Shown: positions 35,926 to 45,839, counted from the stretch's first letter. The stretch is 64,000 bases of DNA from Flaviramulus basaltis (GCF_900114265.1 NZ_FPKV01000003.1:434001-498000); one strand, 5' to 3'. Notes: generated by a model not told the origin, from the letters alone. Made by a program: numbers and translations.

Positions 35926-36630
35926 TTAATCAATAATTTCAACTTTTCTAATGTAAATGTTTTTCATTGGCCAATCACCATCATCAGTATCAACTCCTGC
36001 TATTTTATCGATAACCTCCATACCTCTAATAACACGACCAAAAATAGTGTAATCACCATCTAAAAAATGTGAACCACCTTGTTGCTGCACAATAAAAAAC
36101 TCAAAAGGAGATGCTAGTTTGTGAGGGTTGTTAATGTCGCTACTAGGCATAGAAATAACACCTCTATCATGTTTAAAACCTCGTTTGGTGTCTGGTGGTA
36201 AAAGGTATTTACCAATTTTAGCACGCTTTCTTGCCGTTTTTTTATCATCACTATTTCCAGCCTGAACAATAAAATTATCTATTACTCTATAAAATTGAGT
36301 GCCATCAAAATATTTTTGTTTAGTTAAAAAAATAAAGTTGGAACGATGAAATTTAGTTTCATTAAAGAGTAAAATATCAAAAGACCCAAAATCTGTAGTA
36401 ATACGTACTTTATTTTCTTTATGATGTTTGTCATACTCCAAGAAAAATTCCATTGCGCTTTTAGAATCTAATTTAGGGTAAGCTCTTTCTTTAGTTTCAA
36501 CTTCCTTTTTTAAAGCTTGTTTTTTTTTGACTTGAGTAGAATCGTGTTGTTGTGTTGTTTTCTTCTTAGTTTGTTTATCTTCACAATTCATAAACAAAAG
36601 AAAAACACTTAAAATCATAATTAGGCGCAT
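35926..36630 (-). CDS. Peptidyl-prolyl cis-trans isomerase (cyclophilin), lipoprotein
   Basis: A 234-residue protein: short lipoprotein signal (MRLIMILSVFLLFMNC), a Lys/Gln-rich linker and a cyclophilin domain from about residue 75 (VRITTDFGSFDILLF, QFYRVIDNFIVQAGN, FFIVQQQGGSHFLDGDYTIFGRVIRGMEVIDKI). It should accelerate proline isomerisation of exported proteins. The start codon is only 3 bp from that of the divergent NUDIX gene. A further in-frame ATG at 36618 is possible. Confidence 0.93.
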   Translation of the reverse strand: MRLIMILSVFLLFMNCEDKQTKKKTTQQHDSTQVKKKQALKKEVETKERAYPKLDSKSAMEFFLEYDKHHKENKVRITTDFGSFDILLFNETKFHRSNFIFLTKQKYFDGTQFYRVIDNFIVQAGNSDDKKTARKRAKIGKYLLPPDTKRGFKHDRGVISMPSSDINNPHKLASPFEFFIVQQQGGSHFLDGDYTIFGRVIRGMEVIDKIAGVDTDDGDWPMKNIYIRKVEIID

Positions 36631-36633
36631 ACA

Positions 36634-37275
36634 ATGAAATTTGATGATTTTTTAATATCGTTATCAAAAATAAAAAATATAGAACTACCAGCCGAAACAT
36701 CTCATTTTAAAATGGTACCTCCGTTTCGTCAAGAGCTATTAAAAAAACAGCAAGATGCTATAAAAAAGGCCAAAAATGCTGGAGTTTTAGCATTATTTTA
36801 TCCAGATTTTAATCATAAGACTAAGTTTGTTTTAATTTTAAGAAAATCATACAAAGGTGTGCATTCTGCTCAAGTTGCTTTTCCTGGCGGAAAATTAGAA
36901 AAACAAGATCTATCTATTGAAATTACCGCCTTGAGAGAAACTTATGAGGAGGTAGGTGTGCCCATAAATACAGTTAATGTTGTTAGAGAATTGTCACAGG
37001 TTTATATCCCACCAAGCAACTTTTATGTACATCCGTTTATAGGATTTACAAATAAAACACCAACTTTTATAAAACAAGATGATGAAGTAGAGGCCATTTT
37101 AGAAATTGCTTTAGAGCATTTTTTAGATGATAAATCTATCGTAACTAAAATGGTATCAACATCATACAGCGTTGATGTTGAGGTACCAGCATTCAAATTA
37201 AACAATCATGTGGTTTGGGGCGCAACAGCGATGATGTTGAGTGAAATTAAAGACTTGTTAAAACAACTTATGTAG
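36634..37275 (+). CDS. NUDIX hydrolase, CoA pyrophosphatase type
   Basis: A 213-residue NUDIX enzyme. The NUDIX box GGKLEKQDLSIEITALRETY plus EEVGVP is complete and is preceded by the CoA-pyrophosphatase signature (ILRKSYKGVHSAQVAFPGG). It probably cleaves CoA or oxidised CoA to 4'-phosphopantetheine and 3',5'-ADP. The divergent cyclophilin gene begins 3 bp away, so their promoters overlap the coding sequences. Confidence 0.93.
   Translation: MKFDDFLISLSKIKNIELPAETSHFKMVPPFRQELLKKQQDAIKKAKNAGVLALFYPDFNHKTKFVLILRKSYKGVHSAQVAFPGGKLEKQDLSIEITALRETYEEVGVPINTVNVVRELSQVYIPPSNFYVHPFIGFTNKTPTFIKQDDEVEAILEIALEHFLDDKSIVTKMVSTSYSVDVEVPAFKLNNHVVWGATAMMLSEIKDLLKQLM
36665..36672 (-). promoter_or_regulatory. 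-7 promoter element TATTTTTG of the cyclophilin gene
   Basis: An exact TAnnTTTG match on the minus strand, inside the NUDIX coding region and 34 bp before the cyclophilin ATG. Confidence 0.5.
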
Positions 37276-37326
37276 TTTATAGATTTATTACATTTGTAGC
37301 ATCTAACCAAATTTGATGCGTGATTT

Positions 37327-38124
37327 ATGGGATTATTTAAAAAAAATCCATTCGGACATATATTATTTGTAAAAAAATGGCTCATAAGAATCCTTGGAGT
37401 TATGACGCACAGGCGTTTTCGTGGGTTTAATGAATTACAAATAGAAGGCTCCGAAATTATTAAAGACTTACCAGATACAAATGTACTTTTCATTTCAAAC
37501 CATCAAACCTATTTTGCCGATGTAGTATCTATGTTTCATGTGTTTAATGCCAGTTTAAGTGGGCGCGTAGATTCTATAAAAAATGTAGGGTATCTATGGC
37601 ATCCAAAACTTAATATTTATTATGTAGCTGCTAAAGAAACTATGAAAGCTAGTTTATTGTCTAAAATTTTGGCTTATGTTGGTTCAATTAGCATTGAGCG
37701 TACATGGAGAGCAGAAGGAAAAGACGTAAATAGGCAAGTGAAAATGAGTGATATTTCTAATATTGGAAAAGCTTTAGATGACGGTTGGGTGATTACATTT
37801 CCGCAAGGAACAACAACACCTTTTAAACCCATTAGAAAAGGAACAGCGCATATTATTAAACGTTATAAACCTATTGTAGTGCCTATTGTTATTGATGGTT
37901 TTCGTCGTTCTTTTGACAAAAAGGGTTTGCGAATTAAAAAGAAAAATATTCTACAATCTTTTGAAATAAAAGCGCCTTTAGACATTGATTACGATAACGA
38001 AACTACAGAAGATATTGTAAAAAGAATTGAGTACGCTATTGAACAACATCCATCATTTCTAAAAGTGATTCCTCAAAAAGAATTGGAAGCTTTGGAGGAA
38101 TTAAATAAAAAGCGTGAGTGGTAA
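37327..38124 (+). CDS. Lysophospholipid acyltransferase (PlsC-like)
   Basis: A 265-residue acyltransferase of the 1-acyl-glycerol-3-phosphate type. The catalytic NHxxxxD box reads SNHQTYFADV, the substrate motif is FPQGTTT, and VPIVIDGFRRSF follows. It acts at the inner membrane in phospholipid or lipid remodelling. It overlaps the DUF418 gene by 7 bp. Confidence 0.92.
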   Translation: MGLFKKNPFGHILFVKKWLIRILGVMTHRRFRGFNELQIEGSEIIKDLPDTNVLFISNHQTYFADVVSMFHVFNASLSGRVDSIKNVGYLWHPKLNIYYVAAKETMKASLLSKILAYVGSISIERTWRAEGKDVNRQVKMSDISNIGKALDDGWVITFPQGTTTPFKPIRKGTAHIIKRYKPIVVPIVIDGFRRSFDKKGLRIKKKNILQSFEIKAPLDIDYDNETTEDIVKRIEYAIEQHPSFLKVIPQKELEALEELNKKREW

Positions 38125-39326
38125 TTAGTACATCTAAAGATATAGGTGGTAGAATGCATGTTGTTGATGCGTTAAGGGGGTTTGCTATTGTTTCTATAAT
38201 GTTATTGCACAACATTCAGCATTTTAGCGTGGAATTTTCACCAGAAAACCTTCCTAATTGGTTAGAGAAACTAGATGAAATAATTTTGAAAGGTTCTTTT
38301 TTTGTTTTTGGTGGAAAATCCTATGCAATATTTGCACTACTTTTTGGCTTAACATTTTTTATTCAACTAAATAACAAAGAAAAAAAAGATGAAGACTTTA
38401 GGTTTATATTTGCTTGGAGACTTGTTTTGTTATTTGTTTTTGGGATAATAAATTCAGTTTTTTATTCGGGAGATATTCTTATTATATATGCGGTTATTGG
38501 TTTTTTATTAATTCCTGTTGCACGATTAAGTGATAACGTTGTTTTGTGTATAGCTTTATTTCTTTTCATACAACCAATTGAAATGATTAGCTTAGTTCAA
38601 GTTTCTCAAAATTCAAATAAAGTTTTAGTAAACTCAGATTCTTGGTCACATTTTAAGGGAATGGGTGAATATTTAAAAGATGAGTCTTTTATAAATACAG
38701 TAAAAGGAAACTTGACTAATGGTAAGGTTAATTTGCTGAAATGGAGCAATGAAAATGCAAGATTTTTACATGTTTTGTCACTATTTATGTTTGGTATGTT
38801 AACAGGTCGTAAACATCTCTTTAAAAAATCATTAGAGAATAATAGATTTTGGTTAAATGGATTAATTATTTCAAGTATTGTATTTGTTCCTTTATATATT
38901 TTTCAAAAAAATATAGATTTTATATTTGCTCGTGAATCTATGCGACATTCAATAAGTACTATAATTAGGTCTTGGACCAATATTTCATTTATGATTATTT
39001 TAGTATCTGGATTTGTACTTTTATTCCAGAAAAAAAAATGGAATAAAATTTTGAGTATATTATCACCTATGGGTAAAATGAGTCTTTCAAATTATATTTT
39101 TCAATCTATTATTGGAGCTACATTGTATTATGGGTTTGGGTTAGGACTTTATAAATACACAGGAGCTACGTATAGTGCTTTAATAAGCATTTTGCTTTCA
39201 ATTATCATGGGATATTTTTCATTTTGGTGGATGAAAAATAATAAAAGAGGTCCTCTAGAAAATATTTGGCATAAAGCTACTTGGATGTTTTCTAGTGCGA
39301 AAAAAGCAAAAGAAGATATCGTTTGA
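38118..39326 (+). CDS. DUF418 domain membrane protein
   Basis: A 402-residue membrane protein with about ten helices and the family's N-terminal signature RMHVVDALRGFAIVSIMLLH. The C-terminal DUF418 region has GKMSLSNYIFQSIIG and GPLENIWHKAT. I use the GTG at 38118, which overlaps the previous gene and keeps the conserved Arg before the first helix; the ATG at 38154 is the alternative. Relatives are suspected acyl- or solute-handling membrane proteins, with no proven function. Confidence 0.88.
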   Translation: MVISTSKDIGGRMHVVDALRGFAIVSIMLLHNIQHFSVEFSPENLPNWLEKLDEIILKGSFFVFGGKSYAIFALLFGLTFFIQLNNKEKKDEDFRFIFAWRLVLLFVFGIINSVFYSGDILIIYAVIGFLLIPVARLSDNVVLCIALFLFIQPIEMISLVQVSQNSNKVLVNSDSWSHFKGMGEYLKDESFINTVKGNLTNGKVNLLKWSNENARFLHVLSLFMFGMLTGRKHLFKKSLENNRFWLNGLIISSIVFVPLYIFQKNIDFIFARESMRHSISTIIRSWTNISFMIILVSGFVLLFQKKKWNKILSILSPMGKMSLSNYIFQSIIGATLYYGFGLGLYKYTGATYSALISILLSIIMGYFSFWWMKNNKRGPLENIWHKATWMFSSAKKAKEDIV

Positions 39327-39693
39327 TTTATAAAGATACTACCAATTAACAATACATAGATTTCTTTCCTAAAATACAGGACTAAGATTAGTTTTTTTGC
39401 TTTGTAAGCTAAAGAAAGATAAATAAAAGTATGAATACGATAAATCATAGCCTTGCTTATGAAATTGGATATTTATTAGAGGGCCTAGACTTAGAAGCTC
39501 TTATAGACAACGATATGTTATAAAATATACTTTTGTTATTTATATTTATGTGTTTTAAAAATACCTAGTAATTACAGGTCTTCTAAAAATATTTGGGATT
39601 TAAAATATAAAACACATAGTTTTGTTTTAAATGAGAAAGCTTAATCTAAATAAAACTATAGATATTGGAAAACTATTTTTATAAGTTTAGCAT
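39327..39693. other. Intergenic region with a long-range inverted repeat and a tiny frame
   Basis: A 367-bp gap. It holds a perfect 11-bp inverted repeat TATGTGTTTTA (39547-39557) and TAAAACACATA (39608-39618) separated by 50 bp, and a 30-codon frame at 39431-39523. The final part before 39694 has only a near-consensus promoter (TATAAGTTTA). Nothing else is recognised. Confidence 0.5.
39431..39523 (+). CDS. Possible 30-residue peptide
   Basis: An ATG-started frame, MNTINHSLAYEIGYLLEGLD..., acidic and predicted helical, in the gap after the DUF418 gene. Its composition looks protein-like, but it has no recognised relatives and no clear promoter. Confidence 0.25.
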   Translation: MNTINHSLAYEIGYLLEGLDLEALIDNDML

Positions 39694-42249
39694 ATGAAAA
39701 ATAAATTTTTATTTATTGCTTTCTTAACTAGTTTTATATCTTTTTCACAATGTCCATCAGGTGATTTATTTTTTGAAAATCAATCTGAACTTGACCAATT
39801 TATTTTTAACTACCCTAATTGCACAAAAATAAGTGGTCAATTATTTATACAATCATCTTCAATAAATAACTTTAGTCCATTAAGTAACATAGAAGAAATT
39901 GAAGGGCCATTGATAATATATAATATTGAAAACATTGATAATTTATCTGGTTTTGAAAATTTAAATCAAGTTGGAGGACTTGATATAGCATCCTCTTCTT
40001 TTAAAAGCTTAGATGGATTAAATAATCTTAAAATAATTAATGGACCTTTAACTATTGGTTACAATTTTGATCTTAATGATATATCTAGTCTTAATAGTCT
40101 AACTACTGTTTTAGGAATTATTGGATTAAGATATTTGTCAATTGAAAACCTTAGTGCAATAAATAATATTAATTATGATACAGTTACAAGTGTTGATTTA
40201 GTAGCATTGAATAAATTGCAAAGTATTAGTTCGGAAAGTTTATGTAATTACTTTAAAAATGGAGGCTATTCTAATGCAATAGAAAATAACACACCAGGCT
40301 TTAATTCTATTAATGAAATTATAGCTAATTGTACTATTGTAATACCCTCTTCTTCTGCAGAATTAACAGGTGTTTGGAATGATGATAATTCTGTTTGGAA
40401 AGCAAATATTTGTAACACTAAAATAATGACTTCTGTTTCAGGATTACAAAATGGAGCTTCTGTTGTGTTTAGCCAAGAATTTTTAGGCTGTAATATGGTT
40501 AATACTTATTCTTCAAATATAGTTGTTAATGAGCCTGCTCTAGGGGTTTATCTAGATTATAATGGTACTAATGGAGGTGTAGGGGTTTTAACATTTACTT
40601 TTTCTAGAGAAGTAGAGAATCCAATAATACACATTGATAAGATTGGTGGTTATTCCGGATTTGCTTCTAACTCAGTATTATTAAGACTAATTGATTCTAA
40701 TTTATCTTTAACAAAATTATCAGCTAACGATCTTCATTTTGAAGTGACATCTAACACAATAACCCGAACGCCTGGAGCATCTTCAAGCACAACTGAATGC
40801 GGATTGCCTTCAGAAGGAAGTGCAGCAGGATCAGTTCAGATTAATGGTGTATTTAAAGAAGTTTCTTTTCAATTTGAATTAAATGGAGAAGATGGAATAG
40901 GAGATTTAATAGAAATTATATGGGAACTAGCATCTTGTGATTTTGATCAAGATGGAATAATAGATAAGGTAGATTTAGATGATGATAATGATGGTATTTT
41001 AGATACAGTAGAATTAAACGGCAATCCTCTTTTAGACACTGATAGTGATGGATTAATTGATTCACTTGATTTGGATAGTGATAATGATGGCTGTTTTGAT
41101 GTTACAGAAGCAGGTTTTCAAGATCCTGATGCAAATGGGACTTTAGGTGATTTACCGGATATAGTTGATTCTGATGGTTTGATTATTAATGAACTTGATG
41201 GATATACAGCTCCATTAGACGTTGATGCTAATAGTGTATTTGATTTTCAGGAAGATAACCGTCCTCTGATAATAACTCAACCTATTAATAGTTTTACAAT
41301 TTGTGAGCAAGACAATTTGATAATCTCAATTTCTGTTTCAAATTCTTCAAGTTTACAATGGCAAGTTAGTATTGATTTAGGTTTAACTTGGTTAGATTTA
41401 GATAATGATGCAATTTATTCTGGAGTTAATACTAAAAATTTAGAATTATCAAATATTCCATTGTCATATAATGATTATTGGTTTAGAGCAAGATTAGATG
41501 AGTTTTGTGATTTTTCAGTTTTGACAGATGTAGTTAAATTGACTGTTTTAAAAATTCCATATACAGGAATTGATGGCGAGAAAGTATTTTGCCAAAACGA
41601 TGAGCCTGAAGATTTATTGAAATTTTTAGGAGACGATCCTGATACAAATGGTATTTGGAATCCATCTTTAAATAGTGGAACAGGTGTTTTCGATCCAAGT
41701 ATTGATGCAAAAGGTGTTTATACTTATACTATTGATAATGGATATTGTTTTGATGAATCTACAGTTTCGGTTAGGTTTTCAAGTGAAGCAACAAGTGTAA
41801 CTATTGATGTTGTTGATAATAGTAGTAATAACAGTATTAGCATTGATGCAACAGGTATTGGTAATTACGAATATTCTATTGATGGAATAAATTATCAGGA
41901 TAGCAATTTGTTTGAAAGGCTTTATCCAGGAATATATAGTATTTACGTAAAAGATAAAAATGGATGTGGAATAATAGAGTTGGAGGAAGATGTGCTAGGA
42001 TATCCAAAGTTTTTCACACCTAATAATGATGGATTTAATGATTATTGGAATATAAAAGGTGGAGAAAATACGGTTTATATAATAAACATTTATGATAGAT
42101 ATGGGAAATTACTAAAATCATTCGATAACTCATCTTTTGGTTGGAATGGTAAATTCAACAATGTAGATATGCCTTCGTCGGATTATTGGTTTCATTTTAT
42201 AACTTCTGAAGGAAGAAAAATTAAAGGGAATTTCGCATTGAAACGTTAA
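39694..42249 (+). CDS. T9SS type B sorting-domain surface protein with receptor L-domain
   Basis: An 851-residue secreted protein. A signal peptide (MKNKFLFIAFLTSFISFSQ) is followed by a leucine-rich receptor L-domain-like region (about 20-210: IEEIEGPLIIYNIENIDNLS), a beta-rich domain (about 220-415), a calcium-binding thrombospondin-3-like stretch (about 416-520: DFDQDGIIDKVDLDDDNDGI and a second copy), Ig-like segments, and the gliding-motility-associated C-terminal domain (about 768-851: PKFFTPNNDGFNDYW, IYDRYGKLLKSF, W-GKFNN). The last domain targets proteins to the type IX secretion system. It is probably an adhesin or surface-exposed protein, alone in its unit. Confidence 0.9.
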   Translation: MKNKFLFIAFLTSFISFSQCPSGDLFFENQSELDQFIFNYPNCTKISGQLFIQSSSINNFSPLSNIEEIEGPLIIYNIENIDNLSGFENLNQVGGLDIASSSFKSLDGLNNLKIINGPLTIGYNFDLNDISSLNSLTTVLGIIGLRYLSIENLSAINNINYDTVTSVDLVALNKLQSISSESLCNYFKNGGYSNAIENNTPGFNSINEIIANCTIVIPSSSAELTGVWNDDNSVWKANICNTKIMTSVSGLQNGASVVFSQEFLGCNMVNTYSSNIVVNEPALGVYLDYNGTNGGVGVLTFTFSREVENPIIHIDKIGGYSGFASNSVLLRLIDSNLSLTKLSANDLHFEVTSNTITRTPGASSSTTECGLPSEGSAAGSVQINGVFKEVSFQFELNGEDGIGDLIEIIWELASCDFDQDGIIDKVDLDDDNDGILDTVELNGNPLLDTDSDGLIDSLDLDSDNDGCFDVTEAGFQDPDANGTLGDLPDIVDSDGLIINELDGYTAPLDVDANSVFDFQEDNRPLIITQPINSFTICEQDNLIISISVSNSSSLQWQVSIDLGLTWLDLDNDAIYSGVNTKNLELSNIPLSYNDYWFRARLDEFCDFSVLTDVVKLTVLKIPYTGIDGEKVFCQNDEPEDLLKFLGDDPDTNGIWNPSLNSGTGVFDPSIDAKGVYTYTIDNGYCFDESTVSVRFSSEATSVTIDVVDNSSNNSISIDATGIGNYEYSIDGINYQDSNLFERLYPGIYSIYVKDKNGCGIIELEEDVLGYPKFFTPNNDGFNDYWNIKGGENTVYIINIYDRYGKLLKSFDNSSFGWNGKFNNVDMPSSDYWFHFITSEGRKIKGNFALKR

Positions 42250-42334
42250 TTTTTTGGTTAATAACTCCTAATAATTCTTCTTTAAAAACCCTTTGTAAAT
42301 TCATATTTTGCGCTTTGTAATCAAAAGAAAATAA

Positions 42335-44626
42335 GTGAAAGTCTGTATAGCAGAAAAACCAAGTGTTGCACGAGAAATTGCTTCTGTTTTAGGAGCTAAT
42401 ACTAAACGTGATGGATATTACGAGGGCAACGGGTATGCTGTAACTTACACTTTTGGACATTTATGCACTTTAAAAGAACCTAACGATTATAAACCGTATT
42501 GGAAAAGTTGGGATTTGAATAATTTACCCATGCTGCCCGATAAATTTGAAACAAAAGTGGTTTCAAATTCTGGAATTCAAAAGCAATTTAAAATTGTAAA
42601 AAGTTTATTTGATAAAGCTGAAGTTGTTATAAACTGTGGTGATGCCGGACAAGAAGGAGAGCTCATTCAACGTTGGGTAATGAATGAAGCTAACTATAAA
42701 GGTGAAGTAAAGCGTTTATGGATTTCATCATTAACAACCGAAGCTATAAAAGAAGGTTTTGAAAACTTAAAATCCTCAAAAGATTACGATAATCTATATT
42801 ATGCAGGTTTTTCTAGAGCTATTGGCGATTGGTTATTAGGCATGAATGCTACTAGATTATACACTGTAAAACACGGTGGTTATAAACAAGTTTTATCGGT
42901 TGGTCGTGTCCAAACACCAACACTAGCCATGGTTGTTAATCGGTTTAAAGATATTGAGAATTTTAAATCACAACCATATTGGGAATTACAAACCTTATAC
43001 AGAGACACCCTTTTTAGTTATGAAGACGGACGTTTTCTTAAAAAGGAAGATGGAGAAGCTTTAGCGAATAAAGTTAAAGAAAATGAGTTTGAAATTGAAT
43101 CCATTACCAAAAAGAAAGGAAAAGAATACGCACCAAAACTATTTGATTTAACGGGTTTACAGGTGTATTGTAATACTAAATTTGGGTTCTCGGCAGATGA
43201 GACCTTAAAAATTATTCAAAAATTATATGAACAAAAAGTAGTGACTTACCCAAGAGTTGATACGACGTTTTTACCAAATGATATTTACCCAAAAGTAAAT
43301 GGTATTCTTCAAAAGTTAACTAATTATTCTAGTTTAACACAATCACTTTTAGGGAAAAAAATAAAAAAATCTTCAAAGGTTTTTAATGATAAAAAAGTTA
43401 CCGATCATCATGCGATAATACCAACGGGCATTCAAATTAACTTGCAGTATAATCAACAACAAGTTTACGATATTATTGTAAAACGATTTATTGCTGTGTT
43501 TTATGACGATTGTATTGTAGCAAATACAACGGTTGTTGGTAACGCCGCAAAAGTAGTTTTTAAAACTACAGGGAAAGAAATTTTAGAAAAAGGCTGGCGT
43601 ATTGTTTTTGAAAGTCCCAATTCAAAAGAAAAAGAATCGGGTATTCTACCAACGTTTACAAAAGGGGAAAAAGGACCACATGAACCTTCTTTTTTAGAAA
43701 AGGAAACCAAACCTCCTAATCAGTTTACAGAAGCTTCTTTATTGAGAGCTATGGAAACCGCAGGAAAGCAAGTCGATGATGAAGAGTTACGCGATTTAAT
43801 GAAAGAAAATGGTATTGGAAGGCCATCAACACGTGCCAATATTATTGAAACTCTTTTTAAACGCCAGTATATAAAACGTAATAAAAAGCAAGTTTTACCA
43901 ACAGTTACGGGTATTCAGTTAATAGATACAATTCAAAATGAATTATTAAAATCTGCAGAGTTAACGGGTTCTTGGGAAAAACAATTGAAAGATATTGAAA
44001 AAGGAGAGTTTAGCGCAGCTGCTTTTATAAAAAACATGAAGCGTATGGTTGATGCTTTGGTTTACGAAGTACGAAGTGAAACTAAACGAGCAAATATATC
44101 GCAAGCAACTGTAATTAAAAATAGAAAAGCTAAAGTCACACATACAAAAGCTGCTGGAATTACTCAAGAAAGTTGTCCTAAATGTAAAAAAGGACAACTT
44201 ATAAAAGGAAAAACAGCCTACGGTTGTAGCGCTTTTAAAGAAGGATGTAATTTTGTATTGCCGTTTAATTTTAATGATAAAAAAATATCTGAAAAACAAT
44301 TTGTCAGATTACTACAAAAGGGGAGTACGGTTAATTTAAAAGGCTTTAAAACAGATACAGGAACTATAGAAGGTTTGTTACGTTTTGATGAGAATTTTAA
44401 ATTAAAGTTAGAACCTAAGCATACTTCCGCGAAAGCGAAAACGAACGAGTTACCTTGTCCAAAATGCAAAAAAGGAACTATAATAAAAGGGAAAGCTGCC
44501 TACGGTTGTAGTAATTACAAATTGGGCTGTGATTTTAAAATGAGTTTTGAAATCGTTAGAGCTAAAATTAACGGACAAAAACCTACCAAAGAATTAGTGC
44601 ATAATATCTTAAATGGAAGCATTTAA
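42335..44626 (+). CDS. topB: DNA topoisomerase III (type IA)
   Basis: A 763-residue type IA topoisomerase that decatenates DNA by single-strand passage. The Toprim domain starts MKVCIAEKPSVAREIA with NCGDAGQEGELIQRW (acidic metal site). The active-site tyrosine is Tyr305 in VTYPRVDTTFLP. Two zinc-ribbon-like C-terminal repeats each read CPKCKKG-x-IKGK-x-AYGCS followed by a single Cys (GC-x-F). The start is GTG at 42335, which keeps the Toprim strand. Its end overlaps the pseudouridine synthase gene by 14 bp. Confidence 0.96.
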   Translation: MKVCIAEKPSVAREIASVLGANTKRDGYYEGNGYAVTYTFGHLCTLKEPNDYKPYWKSWDLNNLPMLPDKFETKVVSNSGIQKQFKIVKSLFDKAEVVINCGDAGQEGELIQRWVMNEANYKGEVKRLWISSLTTEAIKEGFENLKSSKDYDNLYYAGFSRAIGDWLLGMNATRLYTVKHGGYKQVLSVGRVQTPTLAMVVNRFKDIENFKSQPYWELQTLYRDTLFSYEDGRFLKKEDGEALANKVKENEFEIESITKKKGKEYAPKLFDLTGLQVYCNTKFGFSADETLKIIQKLYEQKVVTYPRVDTTFLPNDIYPKVNGILQKLTNYSSLTQSLLGKKIKKSSKVFNDKKVTDHHAIIPTGIQINLQYNQQQVYDIIVKRFIAVFYDDCIVANTTVVGNAAKVVFKTTGKEILEKGWRIVFESPNSKEKESGILPTFTKGEKGPHEPSFLEKETKPPNQFTEASLLRAMETAGKQVDDEELRDLMKENGIGRPSTRANIIETLFKRQYIKRNKKQVLPTVTGIQLIDTIQNELLKSAELTGSWEKQLKDIEKGEFSAAAFIKNMKRMVDALVYEVRSETKRANISQATVIKNRKAKVTHTKAAGITQESCPKCKKGQLIKGKTAYGCSAFKEGCNFVLPFNFNDKKISEKQFVRLLQKGSTVNLKGFKTDTGTIEGLLRFDENFKLKLEPKHTSAKAKTNELPCPKCKKGTIIKGKAAYGCSNYKLGCDFKMSFEIVRAKINGQKPTKELVHNILNGSI

Positions 44627-45203
44627 AAGCGAACATAGGCATTTTATTATCTATAAGCCGTATGGTTATTTAAGTCAGTTTTATAGTAATTCAAAACAAC
44701 AAAAGGCTAAAAATTTTTTAGGAGAATTATATGATTTTCCAGAAGGCATTATGCCTGTTGGTAGATTAGATGAAAAATCAGAAGGCTTGTTATTGCTTAC
44801 AACAGATGGTCAAATGAGTAACTTTATAAACAGTAAAAAAGTTGAAAAAGAATACTATGCGCAAGTTGATGGCGATATTACCAAAGAAGCAATAGAAGAT
44901 TTAAAAAAAGGTGTTGAAATTGGTTTTGAAGGTAGAAAATACCAAACAAAACCTTGCGAAGTTTTTAAATTAGAAGGTGTTCCAAATTTACCAAAAGCCA
45001 TTCAAAAAATACGTGATGACAGACATGGGCCAACAAGTTGGGTATCTATAACCTTAAACGAAGGTAAGTTTAGGCAAGTTAGAAAAATGACTTCTGCAGT
45101 GGGATTTCCCACGTTAAGATTGGTACGTGTTAAAGTTGGTCTTATTCACTTGAATAATATGCGTAATGCTGATGTTATTGAAGTTGATGATTTTATTGTT
45201 TAA
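44613..45203 (+). CDS. rluE: 23S rRNA pseudouridine synthase, RluE-like
   Basis: A 196-residue RsuA/RluB/E/F-family pseudouridine synthase without an S4 domain. The catalytic motif is GRLDEKSEGLLLLT (Asp nucleophile), preceded by IIYKPYGYLSQF and followed by EGKFRQVRKMTSAVGFPTLRLVRV. The length and the lack of S4 match RluE, which modifies one uridine of 23S rRNA. It overlaps topB by 14 bp and the convergent membrane-protein gene by 4 bp. Confidence 0.92.
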   Translation: MEAFKSEHRHFIIYKPYGYLSQFYSNSKQQKAKNFLGELYDFPEGIMPVGRLDEKSEGLLLLTTDGQMSNFINSKKVEKEYYAQVDGDITKEAIEDLKKGVEIGFEGRKYQTKPCEVFKLEGVPNLPKAIQKIRDDRHGPTSWVSITLNEGKFRQVRKMTSAVGFPTLRLVRVKVGLIHLNNMRNADVIEVDDFIV

Positions 45204-45835
45204 TCTTCTAATTTTTTTAATTCGGTGTAATTTCTGTTTAAACGTTTTAATAGCAAACCATAAATAAGTCTGTAAAACAACCATATTATTATCACAAAAA
45301 TAATAGCAATAAAACCTAATAAAGCATAAACACCTATCATTTGGCCGTTATCAAAGTTAGCTGCATTTCTTGATAAATTAGGGTCATTATGTAATGCATA
45401 ATAAAAACCAATTATTAAAGTTACACCTGCCATAATTAAGTTGTAAAGCACATAATACTTAATTATTTTACGTGTTTTTAAAATGCTTTCCATTAAGTTT
45501 TTTGCACTATCTGTAACCGATATGGACTTGTAAGACTGGTATAGCAAATAAATAAAAAGTAATATGATACCATAAGTAACAACTGTAAGCGCTGTTAAAA
45601 TATGCTCATTGCTATATAAAACTTCAAGTTTTTGTTTGTATTCATCTGAATAGAAATAAGGGATGGAATTAACAAGAATCCAAAAAATAAGTTCCGCAAT
45701 ACTAATATAAAATAGGGTCTTTACAATTGAAGACGATTTTTTATGCAACATTGGGTAGATATCTTTTATCGATAACTTTTTGTGTTCCCCACTGGATTTA
45801 TTCCAATCCTTTTTTAAAATATCTAATTCATCCAT
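45200..45835 (-). CDS. Four-helix membrane protein next to an ECF sigma factor
   Basis: A 211-residue protein with about 40 polar N-terminal residues and four membrane helices (about 43-65, 80-100, 127-147, 167-190). It follows the sigma factor gene after 4 bp. In Bacteroidota such genes often encode a protein that regulates or senses for the sigma factor, but no recognised anti-sigma motif (such as a ZAS zinc motif) is visible, so that role is inferred from position only. Confidence 0.8.
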   Translation of the reverse strand: MDELDILKKDWNKSSGEHKKLSIKDIYPMLHKKSSSIVKTLFYISIAELIFWILVNSIPYFYSDEYKQKLEVLYSNEHILTALTVVTYGIILLFIYLLYQSYKSISVTDSAKNLMESILKTRKIIKYYVLYNLIMAGVTLIIGFYYALHNDPNLSRNAANFDNGQMIGVYALLGFIAIIFVIIIWLFYRLIYGLLLKRLNRNYTELKKLED

Positions 45836-45839
45836 AGTC

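Noticed and set aside
40933-41250. Asp-rich repeats as a tandem DNA repeat
   Set aside because: They are explained by the calcium-binding thrombospondin-3-like segment of the coding sequence; the DNA itself is not a regular tandem repeat.
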